Shown here piece by piece: positions 37,250 to 48,245 of a DNA stretch of 64,000 bases. The translations under genes were made by a program, and so were the position numbers. Location of the stretch: contig MU832195.1 in the NCBI GenBank assembly GCA_029204225.1, forward strand, positions 1-64,000, read 5' to 3'. Origin of the DNA: Diphasiastrum complanatum. Taxonomy: Eukaryota; Streptophyta; Lycopodiopsida; Lycopodiales; Lycopodiaceae. The notes under the pieces are model-generated. The model was not told the DNA's origin, searched no databases, and saw nothing but the letters and a program-made list of their open reading frames with translations. How positions within the stretch are numbered: the stretch's first letter is position 1; each line of letters opens with the position of its first letter.

Positions 37250-38248
37250 CTACACATGAAGGTTCTTCAAACGTGAAATGAGTGCAAAGGATGAAGATGG
37301 ATTACCCTCAGCTTGCTTCCTCTTGTCTTGGTATGTGAGCCTCAATGGCTCCATTCTTACCCTTGATGATCTTCTTGGAGTGATTGGTTCACTTGGCTCT
37401 AGTTCCTTCTCAAGATTTATGACATCTTGATCCTCGGCCACCTCCCTCTTGATAGGTGATTTTATTGAGCCATCAACAAGTTTATGCATATTATCCTCAT
37501 CAAAAATGATATCCCTAGAAACCACAAACTTTTTGGAAGATGGAATGTATACCTTATATCCCTTGCTTGCTTTGCCATACCTGAGCATAATACCTTTGAT
37601 TGATGATGGATCTTCCTTGGTCCTTTTCTTTAAAGGTGTATGCACATAGCAAATGTATCCAAACACCTTTAAGTTCTTGATATTTGGCTTCCTCCCATAC
37701 AAGCCTTCAAAGGGTGTTTTGCCTTCAATAGAGCTACATGGCATAATTGCATAGCCTTGCACTAGGTTAGCAAAATCCACACTCAAGCCATTCAAGATTA
37801 GTTGAACAAGTTCACTCTCCTTAATGGAATCTCCTATGTAAGCAAGATCCTTGTTTAAGTCCTTAACTCTCAACACATATGAATGTCCACTATCTCCATT
37901 AGCTTGAAAACATTGAAGGATTTGATTCTTCAAGGATAGCAATCTTGAAGTATACTTGGATTCATATATCTTTTGAAGAGTTTCCCATGCTTCTTGAGTC
38001 GAGGTGCAAGCACCTACCTCCTTAAGAAGCTCAGTAGCTACATTCATTTTTATACAATGGAGAGCAACCTTGCACCTCCTTTTGAATTTTGCTTCTTGAG
38101 GGTGAATGGGCTCATCCTCTTCACCACTCACTATATCCATTAGATCTTGTAAGATAGGAATTGATTCCATTCTTAGCTTCCAAATTGAATAATTAGAAGC
38201 ATTCAATCTATCATGTGAATCCAAAAGATATGCATTGATTGAAGCCAT
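37250..38248 (-). CDS. Copia-2 gag N-terminus fused in frame to the integrase C-terminus
   Basis: A 332-codon open frame starting MASINAYLL. Residues 1 to about 168 are copia gag (NASNYSIWKLRME, VLRVKDLNKDLAYIGDSI). The frame then switches at LVQGYAIM/PCSSIEGKTPFEG to the segment after the integrase core (GRKPNIKNLKVFGYICYVH, KGIMLRYGKASKGYKVYIP) and the linker before RT (RRSSRVRMEPLRL). The zinc knuckle, protease and integrase DDE core are missing. The deletion keeps the frame open, so a gag-like fusion protein could be made; whether it is made is unknown. Confidence 0.88.
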   Translation of the reverse strand: MASINAYLLDSHDRLNASNYSIWKLRMESIPILQDLMDIVSGEEDEPIHPQEAKFKRRCKVALHCIKMNVATELLKEVGACTSTQEAWETLQKIYESKYTSRLLSLKNQILQCFQANGDSGHSYVLRVKDLNKDLAYIGDSIKESELVQLILNGLSVDFANLVQGYAIMPCSSIEGKTPFEGLYGRKPNIKNLKVFGYICYVHTPLKKRTKEDPSSIKGIMLRYGKASKGYKVYIPSSKKFVVSRDIIFDEDNMHKLVDGSIKSPIKREVAEDQDVINLEKELEPSEPITPRRSSRVRMEPLRLTYQDKRKQAEGNPSSSFALISRLKNLHV

Positions 38249-39010
38249 CTATCTTTAAACAAGTTCTTGATCACAAGAATAGATGCAAAATAGAAATGAT
38301 TGAAATACTAGCTATCCCACTACCTAGGGACTTGAGAAAGCTCAAAAATTGACCTCTGAATAATATCCTACCTGATCTCAAGCCAAATCAAATCCATGAA
38401 TATCAACAAGAATGGAAACTAGCTTGAATTTGCAAAAAAAATGGATCTAGAGTTGCCTCCTCCTTAATCTTGACTTCTCAAGGATATAAGATTCACCTAA
38501 CCTGAACCAAAAGGAATCATATGCACATAAATGCCTCTTCAAATCATTCCTACAAGATCAGGTTGAATCATCATGCAAAAATTGAACACAATCTTGACTA
38601 GAATTGCATTCCTTCATGAGCACTTATCAAAGTCTTTGGGATGACCCCAAAATTGAATTCCTAAGATATCAATAAGTCTAAGAATGACCTACTATAGTAG
38701 CAAAGATAAGGATCTTCCTTCCTTTTGATTGATTGCAAACTATTCCATGTGATAGACTCTACAAATCGAGTAGCATCAATATGATGAAAGTGCAAAATAC
38801 TTGCTATTTTGATCCAATTGATAAGAGATGACCACAAATCAGATTTTGAAGCTAAAAAGCCTGTAAATAAAAAACCATTAGATCTCTCTTCACTCAAATT
38901 GATCAAGAATTGAAGGTACTACTCATAGATTATGTCTAGATAGCAATCAATGCTTGAATTGCATCAAAATCTATGATTCTAGCATGAAGTGAAGCTCATT
39001 TCTTGGAATG

Positions 39011-39022
39011 GCTCTGATACCA
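39011..39022 (-). other. Copia-2 primer binding site
   Basis: TGGTATCAGAGC on the minus strand, directly after the 5' LTR. Confidence 0.9.
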
Positions 39023-39613
39023 TGATAAAAATGCAGCAAAATAATCCCATTTTATCCTAGAAATGATGGAGAAAGCACCTACTTAAGATCCAAACAAGAC
39101 CTAGAAGCTAGATTACTAACCAATGCATTGATTCCTAGCTTATCTTGGCTTGAACTCCATGAATTAGCTCCAAAACTCTTCACACGTGTGAAAGTACGAC
39201 CTGTTGCTGCCTGTGTATTGTACCTGCAACTTTAAAATCATTCAATCATCATAAAAAAATCATATGCCAGGAGCATTCATCAATCAGATCATAGACTCAA
39301 ACTAGTCAAGAAGAAAAATCTCGATTTTGCTCATAATTAGATGGAAATCCCATCACATATTTATACATGTAGAGCTTGGATCTTAGCATATTAGGGCTTC
39401 TATGTATTCATCATAACCTAACCCTAACATCTAACCTGAATAATCACTTGATCCACCCTATTTAGGGTCAATGCCTCGAGATCCAAAAACAATGAGAAAA
39501 ATGCTATTTTTAGTTCTTACTTTTTCTCTACCCTATCTATGCACTCTTTGGACATATCCGAAGGTACCATTCCAAAGCTAGGTTAATGATTTGACTTACA
39601 ATAAGGTATCCTA
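39023..39613 (-). repeat. Copia-2 5' LTR (right), truncated
   Basis: Matches the left LTR from its outer start through GGTATCCTAT. The last roughly 90 bp are missing because LTR-3 starts at 39614. It carries CACACGTGTG at 39181-39190. Confidence 0.88.
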
Positions 39614-40262
39614 TGTGAAAGATTCAATTAGTTTCATCACATTTTGCAGTATTTTCATATTTGGCATATTGAGGCCAAAACTTGTTTTAGACTTAAAGGT
39701 TGACTTTCGAAAGTTCATTAGTCTAAATTTCATCTGAATAAATACTTTTTGAAAGTGTGGGAAAGTTAGAATGCGAGTTTGAGTAGATTCAATTTGAATA
39801 GTTGGGTACATTGAATCTAGACCCAAAATTAGTAGGGTTAGCATTTTGGAGGGAAAGCCAAGTGGCCAAATAGGGTTTGGATCTGCTATAAAAGGATGTA
39901 ACTCGTGGAGAGAGCTATCTTCTCTCTTCTCTATCTCATTTCATGCTTATACATGGTTCTCTTGGGTTCTACTATCCATTGGTGCACTATCTTGGTGATT
40001 GGTTGCAATTCTATGTGTAGAATGATCTATATTTGTTATTTTTAGATCCACACGTGTGAAATATAGTAGCTTGCTGGTTTTGTACGGACAGAAATAGTAC
40101 TTTTTCATTTCATTCAAGTTTGATCAAGTTCTATTGGTGTTTGCATCTCATTTTGTGTGTAGATGCTGATTTTTCTACATTGGTGAGATTGGTAGTGTAT
40201 TTCTCTTTCTAACCAAAGATCATTCAAGTAGATTGGATCTTAAGGATATGAAATATTTCACA
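39614..40262 (+). repeat. LTR-3, forward copy
   Basis: 649 bp starting TGTGAAAGATTC and ending ATATTTCACA, followed at once by a primer site. TATAAAAGG lies at 39887-39895 and CACACGTGTG at 40049-40058. It is the forward counterpart of the solo LTR at 3161-3906. No second LTR of this family is seen downstream, so the element is incomplete or recombined. Confidence 0.85.
39887..39895 (+). promoter_or_regulatory. TATA box of LTR-3
   Basis: TATAAAAGG, conserved in the inverted solo LTR copy. It is followed by pyrimidine-rich sequence where transcription would begin. Confidence 0.55.
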
Positions 40263-40274
40263 TGGTATCAGAGC
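40263..40274 (+). other. LTR-3 element primer binding site
   Basis: TGGTATCAGAGC directly after the LTR end. About 230 bp of leader follow before the sequence changes to an RT relic. Confidence 0.9.
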
Positions 40275-40549
40275 TTGTGTTTCAGGTTATGAAGGAGGAA
40301 ATCAGATCTATCAATGATTTGGTAAAGATATCAAGTCTAGAGCATGCTAGAGAGGATTCTACACCAAAATCGGATTTTTTGCTTTTGTAGATTGGAGCTT
40401 TTGTAGATCAAAAAACTAAATAGGTCAATATACTTGATCAATCCTGATTTTTGAATTCACATACTGGATTTGGCCGATTTTTGGATCATTGGTTCAGCCT
40501 AAGTGGTGGCTTATAGATTGCATATCAAATTTTCAGCATTTGCATGTAG

Positions 40550-41306
40550 ATTTGTGCTGCACAGGTTTAGGTTGCAGGATTGCAAACCAGTAAACACTCC
40601 TATTGAACTAGGTAAAAAGATTTCTAAGCTTGATGAGTCACAATCATTTGATGCTATGCTGTATAGACAGTTAGTAGGGAGCTTGATTTACCTTACCACG
40701 ACTAGATTAGATATATGATATGTTGTTGGCATTGTAAGTCAGTTTATGGCAGCACCTACGAAAATACACTGGTAGGCAGCTAAACATATTTTGCGTTATG
40801 TGAAAGGCACTTCAGAGTATGTCTTGATTTACAGGAAGCATGATGGTTTACCTGAGTTGTGTGGCTATGTGGATGCAGATTGGGGAGGTGACTTTGATGA
40901 TCGTAGGTCCACCACAGGGTACGTATTCCAATTTTGTGGTAGCTACTTTTCCTGGTCTAGTAAGAAGTAAAGTACAATTGCTCTTTCCACCACAGAAGCA
41001 GAGTATAAGACAATGTGTAGTGCAGCACATGAAGCTATATGGTTGAGACAAATCTTGGAAGAAATTGGCATGAAGTAGAAAAATCCCACGACTTTACATA
41101 GCGACAGTCAGAGTGGCATTCAGCTAGCAGAGAATCCAATGTTTCATTGAGATTCAGTATCACTTTATACGTGAGAGATTGCTGAGTTGTGAAATTTATG
41201 TTGTTCATTGTAGCACAGATGAACAACTAGCTGATATTTTCACTAAGCCACTTGTTGGAAAAAAGTTTGATAAGTTTAGATCAAAGCTTTCTGTACTTAA
41301 AGTTTG
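40550..41306 (+). pseudogene. Decayed copia RT end and RNase H
   Basis: One reading frame holds the end of RT (LQDCKPVNTPIEL, MLYRQLVGSLIYLTTTR) and RNase H (GYVDADWGGD, RRSTTGYVF, STTEAEYK, FIRERLL, LADIFTKPLVG). It is interrupted by stops near 40718 (TGA), 40773 (TAG), 40967 (TAA), 41078 (TAG) and 41148 (TGA). Four of the five sit where a CAG, CAA or CGA codon would fit, so C-to-T changes explain them. The sequence is unlike Copia-1, -2 and -4 and is a different copia lineage. It probably joined the LTR-3 leader by rearrangement. Confidence 0.85.
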
Positions 41307-41590
41307 CTGACTTTAAAGCTATGTATATCAATGTATAAAAAGTAGACTCTACTTTAATGGAGAGAGTTAGAATTAAAGTAGAATCAATGTGCTACTGTAC
41401 TGTGGGTCCTATTAGTGGATAAGGATCAGTTGGCCTCGCCACGAGGCAAGTCGAGGGGACACGCGTCCCGCCAACGGCAACCTAGGTCATGCATGGGTTG
41501 CCTGAGTGAACAACTATATGTACAGTGTAATTTCATTTTGAGAAATACAGTTGCTATGTGAGCTTGTTGTGGAGAGTGTTTTCTGTCTGT
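41307..41590 (+). repeat. Probable 3' LTR remnant of the preceding relic
   Basis: After the RNase H stop, a purine-rich AATGGAGAGAG leads into sequence unlike LTR-3. It ends in a TTGAGAAATACAGTTGC-type block common near LTR ends. No partner LTR is in the window, so borders are guesses. Confidence 0.4.
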
Positions 41591-43708
41591 GTAGCATGAT
41601 CTGTGTCCCTGTGCAAAGCAAATTCTAAGTCGTTGTCCAGTTGATCCATTTGCAGCTTTAAACTTTTTGGAAATGACCATTCAAGCAACATATCTATTTT
41701 TTGACGAGTTTGACAGACATTGATGGGTGGATTTTTTTTGAAGAGCAAAAATTAGTTTTGCTTGAATTGGGAGATGCAAACTCGTTTGAGGAGTTTTGCT
41801 GGCCGTTTAGATTTTCAACTTCAACAATGATAGTTGATTCCTTTGTTGTTGTCTAACAGACTGAGTACTTGACCTTTGTGCAGAATGAAGAACGTGAGAT
41901 TTATTTGGGTCCTAGAAAAGTCGACAAACTATAAATACTGCCAAAGCTAAATGGTCTTGTAACTTCAATGAGTTAAAGGTCATGAGTCTCATCGCACTTT
42001 TGGCATCGGAAAATAACGAAAGTCATCCATTTTGGATTGCTAAAGTGATTGGCTTCATTTAGAGCGACGACACCAAGATTGTACGTGTGCACTGGATGCG
42101 TACCGTTTCAACAAATGCTTTCCTGGGAAAGTACGAGCAAAAATGTTGCAATTAAACCCAAAACAAAATTTGTGAATTTACTATAATTGGCTTCAAATAT
42201 ATTCTACAAGTTACCATGGAAGTCGATTTAGACTATCAAAATACCATAAATGTCTGTATATTTTGCTTATTTTTAATATTTTTAATATTAAAAATTTTAT
42301 TTTTTTGACATTTTACAAGGCATTTTTTTGCTAAATATTGTTTGCAGAAAAAAGTTTGTGGTTTTTGAAAAAAATTTCATAAAAAAGCATGTTTTTGGCA
42401 GAATAATAAAATAGTTATCCATTTTTAGAATATTGTTTAGTTTCAAAAGATTTCATGTTTTAAACATCCTTTTGAGTCTCACTTCAACCATCAAAGTCAG
42501 GAACATGACCTACATCAATGTCTTAATCTGATCAATGGACAAGCGACTATGGGCCGTCAAATTGAAAATATTGCTATGCTTAAAGAAACTCAATCAAGGC
42601 ATTTTTCAGAGTGAGGACTATATGGCACCAATATTTCATGGCTTGGAATTGAGTGGCTATTTAAAGGATCCAATCTGCGAACCAGTTCAATATGATTTGA
42701 CAGCTTTTGAGAATATTTTTATTTTTGACAACAATCTAATGTAGTCTGAGGTAAGCAACAAGGATATTGTCCGCAATGAAGAAATTTCACTATTCCATGG
42801 AAATCCAATTCATATCAATACTCTGGATTATTGTTCAATGTCTCATGCATCCATTATTCAAGACCTTCAAGTGGCTTTTGTTGGAGAACCTTATTCTTAT
42901 AAATTCTCTAGAAGTCAATTGCCAATATTTAATTCACGCGCTTATCCATAATGTATGGATGTGAATAATGATTGGGAATGTTCTCTCAGTCAACCAACAC
43001 TCTATCAGAAATTGACTTTAAAATATGCAAGCAATTTGTATTAGTTTCTTTGGAGAAGTTTGCATTGCTCAATGGATGCTAACTTGGTGAATCTTTTATT
43101 GAGTAATGTCAACAATGATTGTTTAGTCATTGTTTGGAGCAATCGAACCATCAAATCCTGGTTCAACTTTGGCCGAATGCAAGACAAAACCAAGAATCTA
43201 AGGGAATTAGATAAGCATCCAAGTTGGTATGATATCGAGGAAGCGGACAAAGGATAATATTGCAGTGATACACTCTATCCATTCCATACAGATTGGTTGC
43301 CAATAAGCAATATGGTGCTTCATCAACCTCTTCTTCGACCATCATTTTTCCTTCATGGAAACAAGGATCACATCTGAATCTAGCAAAATGGATTCAATTC
43401 GACCGCTTTGGATTTGTAACGAGGCAATATTCTTTTTGGATGACACATCCTTAGTCATGACTACTTAACCAAGGCGTCGATCAAGCTGATCAGACAAGAG
43501 TCTTCATTTTTTAGGACAAAAATGTCTAAGTAGGGGGAGTGTCATGTACTTTTAGTATATCCATGCTTATACATGCAAGATGATATCCAATGCAAGCTTT
43601 GTAGGCCCAAAAGGAGCTATTAGCTTGAAGAACAAGGCGGTTCCGCCCTTCAAAGTAATTAATAAGAATAATAGGCCAATAAGGGCCCAATGTAGTCTAA
43701 ATAACACT
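41591..43708 (+). other. Decayed coding-like region of unknown origin
   Basis: Short frames with coding character but many stops. The clearest, 41984-42160, reads SHPFWIAKVIGFI, stop, SDDTKIVRVHWM, a compact beta-rich-looking stretch I cannot assign. 42535-42744 encodes 69 codons without a known domain. Near 43530 a purine block AAGTAGGGGGAG directly precedes TGTCATGTAC (43540), which could be a polypurine tract and LTR start of a gypsy-type element; no partner LTR is seen. Copia-4 is inserted at the right end. Confidence 0.4.
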
Positions 43709-44382
43709 TGTGAAGAATTGCCAAAAATTGGCAAATCTAGCTTGATCAAAAACCATGTAGAATAGTGTAAATTGTGTACACAAGTGGGTCCCACACATGT
43801 GAGGCCATGATGCCACATGGGAAACCCATCCTAATGTAGGTTAGGTCAAGTCAAGAGAGTTGGTCATGTCTATTTGGTGGTCATCCCTACTTTATAGGAC
43901 CTACACCTAAGTTTAAGGTGAAAATTTGACCAACTAGCTACCTACCAAGCATAACTCTAGGATCTAGGCTAGGGTTTCATTTTAGGGAAAGAAGGGTGAG
44001 TTAACTTCCTTATTACATGCTGGAAATCCACCTAACTTCAAGAAGGAAGCCGAATTTGCTATTCCAAGCTCCCATAGTGAGAAGATAGAAAATTTTTGGA
44101 GCTCACTATGTACATTGAGTTTTTGTGATCCAAATGAAACCAAATCAATTTCTACTTGTTTCTCAGGTTGAAGTCCGTACTAAAGCCTGTATTACACACG
44201 TGTGGGCCGGATTTCAATGTTTATCAATGCTTTTGATTGTCAATGCTTGTTGTTTGTCAAATTGCCAATCTAGATCAACTTTTTTGTGTCTAGTTTTTTG
44301 ATAGATTGTTAAGCAAGCATCCAATCACTCTTGTGGATCTTTTGTAGATCCATTTATGGTCCTAAAGTACAGTACTTTCACA
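43709..44382 (+). repeat. Copia-4 5' LTR
   Basis: 674 bp, with CACACGTGTG at 44195-44204. Confidence 0.93.
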
Positions 44383-44394
44383 TGGTATCAGAGC
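44383..44394 (+). other. Copia-4 primer binding site
   Basis: TGGTATCAGAGC immediately after the 5' LTR. Confidence 0.92.
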
Positions 44395-44819
44395 CAAGTA
44401 CAAGAGCATAAGCCATTGATCTAATGCAAATCCATTTTTAGCAAGTTTTGGTGCTAAAAACTAGTATTGAGAGGGCAAGCTAGAATCTTGATTTTGGTGA
44501 GGAGATTTGATCCCAAACTTGGTAGGGGTCCAAATCCGTACTTTCCACATGTGTGGGCACCTCTAAACCTGCATTTAATGCATGGTATTCAATTGATCCA
44601 AAAAAATTCAATTTGTGAGCTGTTGGTGTAATTTTTGGTGGGGATCCTAGGATAATCTATCAAGATCATTTGGCATTGATTAGATTTGCATTTGTTTCAT
44701 GGAATCTAATTAATCTAGGCTGAGTTCAAGTCCTATCAAGGTTAAAAAGAGGTCTTGAAAGTACACCAAGAAGAAAGAAAGAGATTAAGTCATTTTTTTA
44801 TCCAAAAATAGCCAAATTT

Positions 44820-45167
44820 GGCAAGATTTGATTGTAAGTAGATTTCACATCATCTTATCTTCATTCCGACTTTGTGAGGGAGTGCTAGAACTGAGATTAT
44901 AAGTCCATTTGTTGGATGAGAGATCTAATTTGTGTGAAACACTACAAAAGAGAGAGCTTAGTGAGTTTCTAGAGACAATCAAATCCATTTTTTGGCAAGA
45001 TTTGTTTGAAAGTAGTTTTCACTTCATCTTATCTTCATTCCAGCTTTGTGAGGGAGTGATAGAACTGTGATTATAAGTCCATTTGTTGGATTAGAAATCA
45101 AATTTGAGTGAAACACTGCAAGTGTGAGACCTTTGTGAGTTTCAAGTCAATCAAATTTCTTGTTTGT
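44820..45167 (+). repeat. Tandem duplication in the Copia-4 leader, period 174 bp
   Basis: GGCAAGATTTG followed by TTTCAC, CATCTTATCTTCATTCC and TTTGTGAGGGAGTG occurs at 44820 and again at 44994. The duplication lies between primer site and gag start, where packaging signals are expected. Confidence 0.8.
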
Positions 45168-45183
45168 AGAAGTCACTAGTAAG

Positions 45184-46797
45184 ATGGAATCTGCTGGAGC
45201 ATACCTTCTAGAAGCTAGTGAGAGATTGAATTCTACAAATTATGCTATTTGGAAGGTTAGGATGGAGTCACTCTTGGTGCTCCAAGACCTTTATGAGTTC
45301 TTGATTGAAGATGAAGATGAACCTCTAGGTGCACAGGAGTTAGCTAGATACAAGAAGAGATCTAGGCTTGTACTTCATTGTGTGAAGATGAATGTGAGCA
45401 ATGATTTGTTGAGAGAAGTATCAGCATGTACTACTGCTAAAGAGGCTTGGGAGTCTTTAAAATCAATCTATGAGTCTAACAACACTTCTAGCCTTATGCT
45501 TAGAAATCAGATTTTGCAAAGCATGAAGAGAAGTGAGGAGAGTGCACAGGGTTATGTACTCTGAATCAAGTCTCTAAATAGGGAGTTGGCCTCCATTGGA
45601 GAGAAAATTCATGATGGAGAGCTTGTACAAATTGTTCTTAATGGTCTAGGAGATGACTTTGCAAATTTGGTCCAAAGTTTTGCCATCCAAGACACTTTGC
45701 CAACTATAGAAAAACTTCACAGTGTATTAGTGGCTGAAGAGTGTAGGATGCTCCATGCAAAATCTAGGATGAGTTCCTTGTCTTTGTAGGAGGGTGATGA
45801 GAAAGCCAATTTCTCATTCAAGGGCAAAAAGAAGACCAATGGAAAGAAGAAGCATCCAAAGGAGGCCAACGAAGAGGATGATGCATCAAGTTCAAAGGAC
45901 AAGTCAAAGCAAAAATGCTTCTTTTGTGGAAAGAAGGGGCATTATGCATCTGAATGCTATAAGAGGCTAAGAGCACAAGTGGAGGAGGACAAACAAGGAA
46001 ACCTTGCAAAGGAGGAGGAGGAGGAGGATGAAGTAGATGTATTCTTGATGGCATCTACATCCTCACCAACAAGCAATAGCAGTTCAAGAGACAATTGGTG
46101 GATCGACAATGGGACTAGCTCCCACATGTCTTGTGAAAAGGACTTTTTCTCAACCTTACACTCATTCAATGATGCTAAAAAGTTTGTATTTACTGCAAAT
46201 GATGAAGAGTGTAGGATAGATGGTGTTGGCACCATCTCTTTGTGTCTAGAATCCTCAAAATGCATGGATCTAGAAAATGTCCTTCATGTACCATCAATCA
46301 CCAAGAATATGCTTAGTGTTGGTCTACTCTTAGAAAGTGGTTTGGATGTCCACTTTAAGCATGGTGTTTGCTTCATCTTGAAGAATGATGTTTGCATTGC
46401 AAAGGGATTTAAACATGGAAGATTGTTTAAGTTGAAAGCTAGTGTTTCTTTTGAAAGAATAAGCTTGGCAAAGGAGGAGATCACTCAAGAGGAAATCTTG
46501 GCAAAGTGTGATGTTGCTTGCATTGAGGAGGAGCATCAAAAGGAGGAAGATCTTGAGGATCAGCCTCAAAGCATGAGAGTTCCAAGGGAGTCCTCAATGA
46601 CAATGGCCAAGTCATCAAATTGCATGCAAATTGTCCATTCAAGTGTGCATCTTGCAAGGGTGGTGAGCATTGGAGAGTCTACTATCTTTGAATACTTTTT
46701 GGAAAGTAGTAGTAGACATGAGGTGACTTGTTTCTTACCTTTAAGATTCATGGTGTTTATTACTTTGTATGACAAGACAATGAAATGGAATCTTTGA
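45184..46797 (+). pseudogene. Copia-4 gag and protease with two stops
   Basis: A single reading frame begins MESAGAYLLEASERL (aligned to the other gag starts). It runs through gag (STNYAIWKVRMES, VLNGLGDDFANLVQ), zinc knuckle C-F-F-C-G-K-K-G-H-Y-A-S-E-C near 45919, and protease W-W-I-D-N-G-T-S-S-H near 46097. The protease D-S-G is D-N-G. The frame is stopped by TGA at 45562-45564, where related elements have Arg, and TAG at 45787-45789. After about residue 440 the sequence loses similarity and ends at a stop. As read it cannot make a complete gag. Confidence 0.88.
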
Positions 46798-46960
46798 AAT
46801 CTACATTTGTTGTTGATAAAGCAATTTCATTGGATAACTATTTTTGTAACAGTTTGAATAGAGTCATAAAAGATGAAACCTCATTTGCTTTGGAAATCTT
46901 TGTGTCCACATGCTTTGTGCATGATCATTCTAATGTAAGGACCAAAGATTTCCTATTTCA

Positions 46961-47338
46961 ATGATAGGAATAATGGCAGTGTTTTGCTCTTTAAGTAGAG
47001 ATTGTAGAATCTACTTGTTTTCCACCAAAGAATTTGTCAATGGTGGAAATGTGATCTTTCAAGAGTGGAAGATTTGTAAACTTGAAGAAGCACTTTTGGA
47101 TCATCACCTTATTCAATTCATTGATGTTTTGGAGTCAAGTCAACTGGAGGATCAAGCACAAGACCCGAGGACTCCAAGAAGAACCTTGAGTATCAAGATG
47201 GAGCCATCTAGGCTCAATCATATGGATCAAGCAAGGCAAGTTGTCTTTGGCAACATTATGTATGCACTTAATAGTTTAATTGATGTATCTTCAAGTGCAC
47301 AAAATGCCTTGGAATCCATGGCTTGGCATGATGTTTAG
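46961..47338 (+). pseudogene. Copia-4 integrase-RT linker remnant
   Basis: A 125-codon frame carries the spacer that in Copia-1 follows the integrase (RDCRIYLFSTKEFVNGGNVIF, then PRTPRRTLSIKMEPSRLNH). It ends near the point where RT should begin (ALESMAWHDV, compare ALNTKEWYDA in Copia-1). The integrase core before it and RT after it are deleted. Confidence 0.75.
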
Positions 47339-47540
47339 TTTTGAAGTGTGCTACATGTATATAGACACAGTTATGGAACATCTTGTAGGGGATCCTCTAA
47401 GAGGTGGTGAAAGATCCTTCATGGACATCATTCTCTATTGGAGTCTCAAAAGTTCCTTGTTTGTAGCTGGATTTTTTAGACACTTCTAAAGCTTTCATTC
47501 ATCTATCAAGAGAGTTGTAAATAGATCAAGCTAAATTTGA

Positions 47541-47547
47541 GGAGGAG
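47541..47547 (+). other. Copia-4 polypurine tract
   Basis: TTTGAGGAGGAG ends at the first base of the 3' LTR. Confidence 0.85.
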
Positions 47548-48245
47548 TGTGAAGAATTGCCAAAAATTGGCAAATCTAGCTTGATCAAAAACCATGTAGA
47601 ATAGTGTAAATTGTGTACACAAGTGGTCCCACACATGTGAGGCCATGATGCCACATGGGAAACCCATCCTGATGTAGGTTAGGTCAAGTCAAGAGAGTTG
47701 ATCATGTCTATTTGGTAGTCATCCCTACTTTATAGGACCTATACCTAAGTTTAAGGTGAAAATTTGACCAACTAGCTATCTACCAAGCATAACTCTAGGA
47801 TCTAGGCTAGGGTTTCATTTAGGGCAAGAAGGGTGAGTCAACTTCCTTATTACATGTTGTAAATCCACCTAACTTCAAGAAGGAAGTCGAATTTGCTATG
47901 TATTCCAAGCTCCCATAGTGAGAAGATAGAAAATTTTTGGAGCTCATTGGCAATCTCAAGCTAGTTCACTATGTACATTGAGTTTTTGTGATCCAAATGA
48001 AACCAAATCAATTTCTACTTGTTTCTCAGGTTGAAGGCCGTACTAAAGCCTGTAGTACACACGTGTGGCTCGGATTTCAATGTTTATCAATGCTTTTGAT
48101 TGTTAATGCTTGTTGTTTGTCAAATTGCCAATCTAGATCAACTTTTTTGTGTCTAGTTTTTTGATAGATTGTTAAGCAAGCATCCAATCACTCTTGTGGA
48201 TCTTTTGTAGATCCATTTATGGTCCTAAAGTACAGTACTTTCACA
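47548..48245 (+). repeat. Copia-4 3' LTR
   Basis: 698 bp, with CACACGTGTG at 48058-48067. Followed by the ACACT duplication. Confidence 0.93.

Larger units (their letters stand above)
35029..39613 (-). mobile_element. Copia-2: internally deleted copia element, right LTR truncated
   Basis: The left LTR (about 35029-35707) and right LTR (39023-39613) are near-identical over about 580 bp. The right one is cut off where LTR-3 begins. A purine tract (GTGAGGAGGAG on the minus strand, about 35708-35718) and a TGGTATCAGAGC primer site (39011-39022, minus) bound the interior. The element sits inside an older LTR-3 fragment. The coding part lacks the gag C-terminus, zinc knuckle, protease and integrase core, so it could move only with proteins supplied by others. 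Confidence 0.92.
43709..48245 (+). mobile_element. Copia-4: internally deleted copia element
   Basis: The 5' LTR 43709-44382 (674 bp) and 3' LTR 47548-48245 (698 bp) start TGTGAAGAATTG and end TTTCACA. They are flanked by ACACT (43704-43708 and 48246-48250). TGGTATCAGAGC follows the 5' LTR (44383-44394) and GGAGGAG precedes the 3' LTR. The LTRs differ mainly by a 22-bp block near 47950 present only in the 3' copy. The interior is about 3.2 kb and keeps gag and protease but lacks the integrase core, RT and RNase H. LTR start and purine tract resemble Copia-1, so the families are related. Confidence 0.93.

Noticed and set aside
45957-46265. 102-codon minus-strand frame
   Set aside because: Antisense shadow of the Copia-4 gag/protease frame.
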